From Clostridium sp. CAG:768 (lineage in GTDB: Bacteria > Cyanobacteriota > Vampirovibrionia > Gastranaerophilales > Gastranaerophilaceae): a DNA stretch of 6,827 bases. The stretch lies in the NCBI GenBank assembly GCA_000437435.1, contig FR899614.1:1-6827 (forward strand), in the 5' to 3' direction. Below the pieces are notes generated by a model that worked only from the letters and a program-made list of their open reading frames with translations, ran no database searches and was not told the origin of the DNA. The first letter of the stretch is position 1. Each line of letters starts with the position of its first letter. This document shows positions 1 to 5,583 of this stretch, in pieces. Position numbers and translations under genes: made by a program.

Positions 1-635
1 CTGCAATGACAGTTCCTACTTTGATGCAAAATTATCAGCGAAAATCTTATGTAACCCAATTACATAAAGTTTATAATATTGTGCAACAAGCAAGTGTTCA
101 ATATCTGACAGATAGAAATGCTGTAAATTTGAGAGAGGCTGGATTGAATAGTGAAGATGCTGCTGCTAATTTTATAAAACAATATTTTAAAGTTGTTCAA
201 GATTGCGGAACTGATCAAACTCCATGTTTTGCTGCAACCGCAGATTATAAAAAAATAGCAGGGGTTACAATTACAAAATGGTACGCAAAACGTCATTTTG
301 TGTTAGCTGATGGAACAGCTATTGCAACATATTATATTGGTGGTAGAACTGCTGAAACTCATATATTAGAAGTATGGGTTGATACAAATGGACAAAAAGG
401 TCCTAATATTGTTGGACGTGATTTGTTTGTTATGTATTTGTATAATAACGGTATATTAGATGATTTGGCTACAAAAAGTGAAGCTGATGATGATACTGAA
501 GTTAGTTCATCTGTACCTTTGTCAACAGATGCAAGAGAAAAACGTTTTAATAATTACTGTATCTCTAATAGTTCAACAAATTACCATGGTTGTTTTGGTA
601 AAATCTTAAATGATAATTGGGAAATGACATATTAG
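1..635 (+). CDS. type IV pilin / pseudopilin-like protein, 5'-truncated
   Basis: The frame is open to the window edge (first complete codon at 3), so the ATG at 6 is most likely internal. The visible start AMTVPTLMQNYQRK matches what follows the cleavage motif and the hydrophobic stretch of a prepilin N-terminal helix, whose first part (FTLAEVLI...) would lie just upstream. The 209 residues from that Met form a globular pilin-like head. It has four cysteines (67, 74, 185, 196, counted from the Met at 6) that could make two disulfides. A D-x-N-G-x-K-G-P-N loop at 126-134 resembles the Asp/Gly loops of the pilin and pseudopilin heads common in this kind of genome. An acidic, Ser-rich stretch lies at 158-169. 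The protein would be assembled into a type IV pilus or type II secretion-like filament in the envelope. Family membership is fairly clear; the specific role (major pilin, minor pilin or adhesin) cannot be told. Its TAG interlocks with the tmk stop on the other strand. Confidence 0.85.
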   Translation, partial: AMTVPTLMQNYQRKSYVTQLHKVYNIVQQASVQYLTDRNAVNLREAGLNSEDAAANFIKQYFKVVQDCGTDQTPCFAATADYKKIAGVTITKWYAKRHFVLADGTAIATYYIGGRTAETHILEVWVDTNGQKGPNIVGRDLFVMYLYNNGILDDLATKSEADDDTEVSSSVPLSTDAREKRFNNYCISNSSTNYHGCFGKILNDNWEMTY

Positions 636-1252
636 AGATTTTTCAATTTTTCATTAATAATTTCTATTACGTTATTATGTATTTCTTCAATAGATTTAGT
701 TGCATCAAGAACCTTAATTCTTTGAGGTTCTTGTTTGGCAAGTTCAAGATAGCCTTCTCGAACTCTGTTATGAAAATCTATTCCGGCACTTTCCATTCTG
801 TCTTTTTCTTTACCTACTCGTTTCATAGATGTTTCTACATCTATGTCAAATACAAAAGTCAGGTCAGGTTTTTTCCCATTTGTTGCAATATCGTTTAATT
901 TGTTAATCCTTTCGATATCAAGACCTCTACCGTAACCTTGATATGCAACAGTAGAATCTATATGTCTGTCGCAAAGCACAATTTTCCCTTGAGAAACTGC
1001 AGGGTTTACAATTATATCAATGTTTTGAGCTCTGTCTGCTAAAAATAGAAAAGATTCACATCTGTCAGATACTGGTCCATCATAATTTAATAAAATTTCT
1101 CTTACTTTTTCCCCAAGCCCTTTTCCGCCAGGTTCTCTTGTAAGCAATACATCTTTTCTGTTATTTTTTAAATATTCAGCCAATAATTTCATTTGTGTGG
1201 TTTTTCCACACCCGTCAGCTCCCTCAAATGTTATAAATAATCCTTTTCCCAT
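632..1252 (-). CDS. tmk: thymidylate kinase (dTMP kinase)
   Basis: Cytosolic enzyme that phosphorylates dTMP to dTDP with ATP, essential for dTTP supply. The 206-residue length is normal for bacterial Tmk. Visible motifs are the P-loop GADGCGKTTQ at 11-20, TREPGG at 38-43, the DR(Y/F/H)-type motif as DRHIDSTVAYQGYGRG at 95-110, and a basic LID segment KRVGKEKDRMES at 144-155. The P-loop carries no arginine while the LID is basic, as in the E. coli-type (type II) enzymes. His97, where Tyr or Phe is usual in the DRY motif, is a mild oddity. The ATG at 1252 is supported by an AAGAGG ribosome binding site at 1264-1259, six bases upstream. The gene is divergent from the M16 homologue and converges on the pilin gene with overlapping stops, so no terminator fits between them. 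The identification is secure. Confidence 0.97.
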   Translation of the reverse strand: MGKGLFITFEGADGCGKTTQMKLLAEYLKNNRKDVLLTREPGGKGLGEKVREILLNYDGPVSDRCESFLFLADRAQNIDIIVNPAVSQGKIVLCDRHIDSTVAYQGYGRGLDIERINKLNDIATNGKKPDLTFVFDIDVETSMKRVGKEKDRMESAGIDFHNRVREGYLELAKQEPQRIKVLDATKSIEEIHNNVIEIINEKLKNL

Positions 1253-1270
1253 TTTTAACCTCTTTATTTA

Positions 1271-1279
1271 ATTATATCA
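1271..1279 (-). promoter_or_regulatory. predicted extended -10 promoter of tmk
   Basis: On the minus strand the bases read TGATATAAT, a perfect TATAAT preceded by the TGn of an extended -10. No good -35 is seen, which extended -10 promoters tolerate. The -10 ends six bases before the AAGAGG ribosome binding site, giving a predicted leader of only about 12 bases. The identical TGATATAAT occurs upstream of the phosphoesterase gene. The AT-rich background makes chance matches possible. Confidence 0.45.
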
Positions 1280-1291
1280 AAAAAATCGTAT

Positions 1292-1320
1292 TTGTGTTTT
1301 AGCATATGTTATGCTAAAAT
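1292..1320 (+). promoter_or_regulatory. predicted promoter of the M16-family gene
   Basis: TTGTGT at 1292-1297 is followed after 17 bases by TAAAAT at 1315-1320, with an upstream TGC that makes an extended -10 (TGCTAAAAT). Transcription would start near 1327, just before the AGAGGAG ribosome binding site at 1328-1334. The spacer and -10 are covered by a 10-bp inverted repeat. The same TATGnTAAAAT form recurs upstream of the prepilin gene near the window end. Confidence 0.45.
1297..1319. repeat. 10-bp perfect inverted repeat in the tmk/M16 divergent region
   Basis: Arms TTTTAGCATA (1297-1306) and TATGCTAAAA (1310-1319) are exact reverse complements around the spacer TGT. The repeat lies over the spacer and -10 of the predicted M16 promoter and about 20 bp upstream of the tmk -10. 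It is not followed by a T-run in either direction, so it is not a terminator. The position suits a repressor or activator operator. No known operator consensus was recognised. Confidence 0.6.
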
Positions 1321-1341
1321 TCACCTAAGAGGAGAGATTAT

Positions 1342-2556
1342 ATGGATACTAAAATCACTAAACTTAATAATAATATAGAATTTGCATACAAAAGAAATCC
1401 TAATACTCCAAGGGTTGCTTTTTATTTGAATTTTTCATTAAATAAACCGTCACTTTTGCCGGGTGTTTATTCTTTAATGGTTAGATTGTTTATGCAAGGG
1501 ACTAAATCTCTTACAGCACAACAGTTATCAGAAGAATTGGATAAATATGCAATTGATTTTTCTGCGGAATTAAAACTGGATTATATCAAATTCAAATTTG
1601 TTTGTTTGAATGAAGATTTTGAAAAAGCTCTTGAAATTTTTACGGATATTGTTAAAAATACAACTTTTGAAGAATTTGAAAAAGAACGTACAAAACTTCA
1701 AGGTGAAATAGTTGCAGAATTAGATTCTCCTCGTGCAAAAATCATTGATAGTTATTATAAAAATATTTATGAGGGGCATAATTATGGGTTTACAAATACT
1801 GTAATTCTTGAAAATTTACCTAACATAAAAAAAGATGATGTAATTAATGCGTATAATGAAATTGTTGCAAATAGCAAAAAAGTTTGTGCATTTGTAGGTG
1901 ATTTAGATTTTGAGTACGTAGATAATCTCTTGCAAAAGCATTTAGGTGATATTAAAGAATCTACTGAAACATTGCCAGAATTACCTAGACCAATTCTTAA
2001 AGAAATGAAAAATGTAGAAGTTATTCAAGATGATTTAAACCAAGCACATATTTTAAAAGGTTGGACAGTATCTTCTGCAGATAGTGATGATTTCGCTGCT
2101 ATTTCTTTATTGAATATTATTTTAGGAGCGAGTGGGCTATCTTCAAGATTATTCTTGGAATTAAGAGATAAAAAAGGCTTGGCATATGTTGTAAGAAGTG
2201 CTTATGATGTTGCAAGACTTTCTGCTAATTTTTCTATTTATATTGCTACAGAACCTAATAATATTGAAACTTCTTTAAAAGGTTTTGAGGAAGAAATTCA
2301 AAAGATAAAAACAGTTCTTGTAAGTGAAGAAGAATTAGAAAACGCAAAAAATAATATATTTGGGAAATGGGCTTTTATAAGTGAAACTAATTCTCAACAA
2401 GCGAATTGGCTTGCTCATTACGGAGTAATGGGATTTGGTTATGATTTCCATAAGAAAGCTGTTGAAAAAATAAAAAAAGTGACTCCACAAGATATTATAA
2501 ATTGTGCGAATAAATATTTTAATGACACTTATGTATTAACTGTCTTAAAGCCGTAA
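1342..2556 (+). CDS. M16-family peptidase homologue lacking the zinc-binding motif
   Basis: The 404-residue protein has the two-lobed layout of the bacterial M16B (mitochondrial processing peptidase-like) proteins. The N-terminal lobe is about 1-205 and the C-terminal lobe about 220-404. The C-terminal lobe shows SSRLFLELRDKKGLAYVV (267-284), matching the family's SRL(F)..(L)REK(R/K)GLAY signature with the Arg/Tyr residues linked to substrate binding. In the N-terminal lobe the family pattern G-x-x-H-x-x-E-H-x-x-F-x-G-T is replaced by GVYSLMVRLFMQGT (41-54): Ser44, Val47 and Arg48 stand where His, Glu and His bind zinc. The downstream Glu of the family's EEI motif is kept (Glu122). By analogy with heterodimeric M16B pairs it is probably the non-catalytic partner, but no HxxEH partner is encoded in the window. 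No signal peptide is visible, so it is predicted cytosolic. The ATG is supported by AGAGGAG at 1328-1334. Confidence 0.88.
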   Translation: MDTKITKLNNNIEFAYKRNPNTPRVAFYLNFSLNKPSLLPGVYSLMVRLFMQGTKSLTAQQLSEELDKYAIDFSAELKLDYIKFKFVCLNEDFEKALEIFTDIVKNTTFEEFEKERTKLQGEIVAELDSPRAKIIDSYYKNIYEGHNYGFTNTVILENLPNIKKDDVINAYNEIVANSKKVCAFVGDLDFEYVDNLLQKHLGDIKESTETLPELPRPILKEMKNVEVIQDDLNQAHILKGWTVSSADSDDFAAISLLNIILGASGLSSRLFLELRDKKGLAYVVRSAYDVARLSANFSIYIATEPNNIETSLKGFEEEIQKIKTVLVSEEELENAKNNIFGKWAFISETNSQQANWLAHYGVMGFGYDFHKKAVEKIKKVTPQDIINCANKYFNDTYVLTVLKP

Positions 2557-2578
2557 CCAAATCAGCCAATAGATATGT

Positions 2579-2606
2579 TCTTGAATATCATAAATAATAT
2601 TCAAGA
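2579..2606 (+). promoter_or_regulatory. hairpin covering the ribosome binding site of the OmpA-domain gene
   Basis: Arms 2579-2588 (TCTTGAATAT) and 2597-2606 (ATATTCAAGA) are perfect reverse complements with an 8-base loop, and a further U-G pair is possible at 2578/2607. The 3' arm contains most of the AAGAGG ribosome binding site (2603-2608). Folded mRNA would therefore hide the site that loads ribosomes at the GTG at 2616. No T-run follows, which argues against an intrinsic terminator. It begins 22 bases after the M16 stop codon, so a ribosome terminating there would probably not melt it. Confidence 0.55.
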
Positions 2607-2615
2607 GGCATATGT

Positions 2616-3203
2616 GTGTTGAAAAATTTATATTTATTCCTGTTGATTTTAATATTATTTTTTTGCACCGGTTTTTCAAATCCCGTTGTAGATATTGCTT
2701 TATCTTATCAGCCAAACGTTGATAGGTTGGATAAGATGTTTAGAGAATATTTACCTGTAAAAAAGGATGATATTATTTTTACTAAAGTGCCAAGAGGTTT
2801 AATTGTCAGTATCAATGAAGATTGCTTTTTTAACGAGGGAGAGGCTCGAATTAAAGAAAGTTCTTTATGCTTATTGGACACAATTGTTTTATTATTAAAA
2901 CAATTGCCAAATTACTGTGTTGTTGAAAATCATACAGAGGAAAATAGTAATGATGATGAAAATTGGGAATTATCTTTAGAAAGATCTGATAATATTGTTG
3001 AATATATGATTACATATGGAGCGTTACCATCTTCACAGTTATTTGCATTGGGGTATGGTCAATATATGCCTTTTAGAGGTAATGTTGAACCTACTGAAGG
3101 TTTAGATAGTATTGATAAAGAAAGTCTTAAATATAGTTACAACAATAAGAAAATAAACAATCGTGTCGATTTTGTTATTCTTGAATATGAAGCTAAGCGA
3201 TGA
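2616..3203 (+). CDS. exported OmpA/MotB-domain protein
   Basis: The 195-residue protein begins with a short basic start and a hydrophobic segment at about 5-20 (a signal peptide or membrane anchor), then a short linker. A C-terminal OmpA-like peptidoglycan-associating domain spans about 60-190. Recognisable parts are GLIVSINEDCFFNEGEARIK (61-80), the HTEEN equivalent of HTDn (106-110), NWELSLERSDNIVEYM (116-131), LGYGQYMPF (145-153) and NNRVDFVI (181-188). The WELS..R...V..Y pattern is closest to MotB-type domains. The hydrophobic segment has no membrane aspartate, and no motA lies in the window, so a flagellar stator role is not supported. The more likely role is an envelope protein gripping peptidoglycan. 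The usual peptidoglycan-binding Asp is Glu108, while the following Arg (123) is kept. The GTG start at 2616 sits seven bases after AAGAGG; the TTG at 2619 is an alternative. Cys17 lacks a good lipobox. The gene follows the M16 gene by 59 bp and overlaps the sigma gene end by 11 bp. Confidence 0.82.
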   Translation: MLKNLYLFLLILILFFCTGFSNPVVDIALSYQPNVDRLDKMFREYLPVKKDDIIFTKVPRGLIVSINEDCFFNEGEARIKESSLCLLDTIVLLLKQLPNYCVVENHTEENSNDDENWELSLERSDNIVEYMITYGALPSSQLFALGYGQYMPFRGNVEPTEGLDSIDKESLKYSYNNKKINNRVDFVILEYEAKR

Positions 3204-4020
3204 TACTTTTTTGTAATCTTGAAGTTCTGTTTTCGCTGAGAATATTTTTTAGTTTCATAATCGCTTGAGCGTGTAATTGGCATACTCTTGATTCAGACAT
3301 ATTGATTGTTTGTCCGATTTCTTTTAGAGTCATATTTTCTTGATAATATAAGACCATTATAATTCTTTCTCTTTCAGGCAATCTTCTTAGTGCTTTTTCT
3401 AATTCTTGTTTAACATTTTGTTCTTCTGCCTGCTCTTGAGGATTTAATTTATTTGTATCTTGTATTGTATCAATGATTTCAATGCTGTCATCTGTGGAGC
3501 CTTTTTTGTCGTATAAAGATGTCATTGTTGTATCTTCTGATAGGATTTGTGTAACTTTTTCTGGATCCATATCTAAGAAATTAGCAACTTCACTTGTGGT
3601 TGGCATACGACCAAGCTCTTGTTTAAGATGTTCTTGAGCATTTTTAATATCTTTTATTTTCTTTCTTACGCTTCTTGGTAAAAAGTCTTGTGAACGAATT
3701 CTATCTAGTATGGAACCTCTTATTCTGATAAGTGCGTAAGTTTCAAATCTTGTATTCTTTTGAGGAGAATATCTTTCAATTGCATTTATAAGACCTTCTA
3801 CACCGTAACCTGCGATATCTTCAATTGAAATAGTTGAAGGTAATGTTACTTTTACTCTGCCTACAACATATCTGATTAGATAAATATATTGCACAATTAA
3901 AGTATCACGGGCGGTTTTGTTTGTTTTATCACGCAGATATTCTTGCCATAAATTTGCAAGTTCTTCCTCCGTAAGTCTTTTTATATTATTGTATGATGTA
4001 AAATCAAAACTTTGGCTCAT
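3193..4020 (-). CDS. FliA/WhiG-type RNA polymerase sigma factor (sigma-28 family)
   Basis: An alternative sigma factor that directs RNA polymerase to a specific promoter set. In the 275-residue form, region 2 lies at about 36-112, including IEDIAGYGVEGLINAIERY (66-84) and the FETYALIRIRGSILDRIRSQDFLPRS stretch (92-117). Region 3 is at about 120-163 and region 4 at about 205-262, with a helix-turn-helix near 231-255 (TLKEIGQTINMSESRVCQLH). The FETYA..RIRG.ILD.IR..D..PRS signature is that of the FliA/WhiG group. The ATG at 4020 is preferred because a GGGAAG ribosome binding site lies at 4030-4025. A TTG at 4032 would add four residues but would consume that site. No flagellar or chemotaxis gene is visible, so the regulon is unknown; in related lineages such factors serve motility, development or surface structures. 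The 124-bp upstream gap shows no confident promoter. The 3' end runs 11 bp into the convergent OmpA-domain gene. Confidence 0.93.
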   Translation of the reverse strand: MSQSFDFTSYNNIKRLTEEELANLWQEYLRDKTNKTARDTLIVQYIYLIRYVVGRVKVTLPSTISIEDIAGYGVEGLINAIERYSPQKNTRFETYALIRIRGSILDRIRSQDFLPRSVRKKIKDIKNAQEHLKQELGRMPTTSEVANFLDMDPEKVTQILSEDTTMTSLYDKKGSTDDSIEIIDTIQDTNKLNPQEQAEEQNVKQELEKALRRLPERERIIMVLYYQENMTLKEIGQTINMSESRVCQLHAQAIMKLKNILSENRTSRLQKSIIA

Positions 4021-4144
4021 TAAACTTCCCAAATATTGTTCAAATATCTTACATATCTATTCTATACAATATAAGTTTGTCTACATCATTTAAAAAGAGG
4101 AATTGTTTTTAAAATAGTAAAGTTTGTGATGGAATTACCATGCT

Positions 4145-5515
4145 CTAATTTTGTTGTTTTGCTTGTTCTGTATCTTCGTCTTCTGATTTTTGTTCTGTTT
4201 TAACAATTTCTAGTTTAGTAATTCTTGCACCATCTACTTCTTTTACTACAAATATAAGATTATTTAATTCAACTTTATCATTAACTTCTGCAAGACGTCC
4301 TAGAAGTTTTACTACAAGTCCGCCAATTGTGTCGATATCGTCATCATCAATTTCTTTTTCATTAATTTGAAAGTATTCTGCAAATTCATCTAATCTCATC
4401 ATTGCATTAGCTATGTATGTATTAGGAGCTACTTCTACTATATCTTCTTCTTGTTCTTCTTCTTCATCAAATTCATCTTGAACATCTCCGAAAATTTCTT
4501 CAATTACATCTTCCAATGTTACAAGACCTGAAGTGCCACCAAATTCATCAACTACAATTGCCATTTGGCCTTTGCGTTTTTTGAATTCTAAAACTAAGTT
4601 GTCCATTGTAATTGTTTCTGGAACTAGTAATACATCTCTTAAAATATTAGAAATAGGACAAGTTTGGTCTTTTATAGATAAAGAATATAAATCCTTTACG
4701 TGAACTAAACCTATTATATGGTCGATATCTTCATCATATACAGGGTATCTGGTATATTGATTTTCTGCAGCTAATTTGTTTAATTCTTCCATAGACATGT
4801 CGCTTGGAATACATACCATGTCAGTTCTAGGGACCATAACTTGTTTAGCTGTTAGGTCAGAAAATTTGAATACGTTATGTAACATATCTTTTTCTGTTTC
4901 ATTTAACACACCGCCGTCATAGCTTGCATTTACAAGCATATCTAATTCTTCTGTTGAATGTACTAATGATCCTTTATGTGAGTGTGGAATATTCATTAGT
5001 TTTAATACAAAATTCCCAAAACCGTTAAGTAACCAAATGAAAGGATTAAATATAAAAGTTAAAACTTGCATTGGACGAGCAACCCATAGAGCTGTTTTTT
5101 CTGTGTATTCCAGTGCAATTGATTTTGGGATTAGTTCTCCTAATACAACGTGGAAAAATGTAATCAATGCAAATGCTATTGATACAGACATTGTGTGAGT
5201 CGCAATGTTCTGGCTGATACCCGGTAAAAAGGCAAAAATTGGTTCAATGATATGAGCTAAAGTACCTTCTCCAACCCAACCTAGACCGATACTTGATATT
5301 GTGACTCCAAGTTGTACTGCTGCTATAAATTTATCTAAGTCTTTTAGTGCTTCTAAAGCGATTGATGCATTGTAATTGCCTTCGTTTACTAATTGTTCAA
5401 TTCTTGTTTTTCGAACTTTTACCATTGCAAATTCTGATGCAACGAAAAAACCGTTTGAAAATAACAAAAATGCTATTACAAACAAATTGAATATTGTATT
5501 ACCCGAACCATCCAT
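4145..5515 (-). CDS. CNNM (DUF21) - CBS pair - CorC_HlyC membrane protein (HlyC/CorC/TlyC family)
   Basis: The 456-residue integral inner-membrane protein has the standard order. A CNNM/DUF21 membrane domain occupies about 5-200, with NGFFVASEFAMVKVRKTR (21-38) and LGELIPKS (125-132) and hydrophobic spans near 8-24, 66-80, 108-128 and 142-172. A CBS-domain pair lies at about 220-345, with VMVPRTDM (227-234), TRYPVY (255-260) and DEFGGTSGLVTLEDVIEEIF (323-342). A CorC_HlyC domain lies at about 362-440, with DDDIDTIGGLV (391-401). A very acidic linker sits at 344-361, and the C-terminal tail is charged and rich in Gln and Glu. Homologues are linked to Mg2+ or Co2+ handling; the 'hemolysin' label is historical. 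The ATG at 5515 is chosen because the family starts right at the DUF21 membrane segment and AAGAAGGA stands at 5534-5527. An in-frame ATG at 5581 would add 22 basic residues and lie inside the predicted promoter. Confidence 0.94.
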   Translation of the reverse strand: MDGSGNTIFNLFVIAFLLFSNGFFVASEFAMVKVRKTRIEQLVNEGNYNASIALEALKDLDKFIAAVQLGVTISSIGLGWVGEGTLAHIIEPIFAFLPGISQNIATHTMSVSIAFALITFFHVVLGELIPKSIALEYTEKTALWVARPMQVLTFIFNPFIWLLNGFGNFVLKLMNIPHSHKGSLVHSTEELDMLVNASYDGGVLNETEKDMLHNVFKFSDLTAKQVMVPRTDMVCIPSDMSMEELNKLAAENQYTRYPVYDEDIDHIIGLVHVKDLYSLSIKDQTCPISNILRDVLLVPETITMDNLVLEFKKRKGQMAIVVDEFGGTSGLVTLEDVIEEIFGDVQDEFDEEEEQEEDIVEVAPNTYIANAMMRLDEFAEYFQINEKEIDDDDIDTIGGLVVKLLGRLAEVNDKVELNNLIFVVKEVDGARITKLEIVKTEQKSEDEDTEQAKQQN

Positions 5516-5552
5516 TATATATTTTTTCCTTCTTACTTCTGTTTTTAGTGTA

Positions 5553-5581
5553 ATTATAATATTTTTTATAAAAAAATGCAA
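5553..5581 (-). promoter_or_regulatory. predicted promoter of the CorC/HlyC-like gene
   Basis: On the minus strand TTGCAT (5581-5576) is followed after 17 bases by a perfect TATAAT (5558-5553). Transcription would start near 5546, about 30 bases before the ATG at 5515 and its AAGAAGGA site. The spacer is an AT-only palindrome (5561-5576), likely to bend rather than to terminate. This suggests the gene need not depend on read-through from the phosphoesterase gene, 68 bp upstream. Confidence 0.4.
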
Positions 5582-5583
5582 TC

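Noticed and set aside
6..8. ATG at 6 as the true start of the first gene
   Set aside because: The frame is open upstream to the window edge, and the sequence matches the middle of a prepilin N-terminal helix rather than its beginning.
617..898. Plus-strand open frame opposite tmk
   Set aside because: It is fully antisense to a secure gene, is Phe-rich and of low complexity, and has no ribosome binding site; it is a shadow of tmk.
2612..2614. ATG at 2612 as the start of the OmpA-domain gene
   Set aside because: It is in another frame that stops after a few dozen codons; the GTG at 2616 opens the correct frame at proper spacing from the ribosome binding site.
2616..2675. Lipoprotein signal at Cys17 of the OmpA-domain protein
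   Set aside because: The residues before the cysteine (LFF) do not match a lipobox, which needs a small residue at -1.
4021..4032. TTG at 4032 as the sigma factor start
   Set aside because: It would use up the GGGAAG ribosome binding site that fits the ATG at 4020, and it adds only four unconserved residues.
4089..4113. 8-bp inverted repeat (TTTAAAAA / TTTTTAAA) downstream of the CorC-like gene as a terminator
   Set aside because: It is an A/T-only stem with a 9-base loop and is too weak; such repeats are expected by chance in this composition.
5561..5576. Perfect AT-only palindrome as a terminator between the phosphoesterase and CorC-like genes
   Set aside because: The stem contains no G-C pairs, so it would not make a stable terminator hairpin; it sits between a -35 and a -10.
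5516..5581. ATG at 5581 giving 22 extra residues to the CorC/HlyC-like protein
   Set aside because: The extension is not family-like, lies in the predicted promoter, and lacks a ribosome binding site, whereas the ATG at 5515 has AAGAAGGA upstream.
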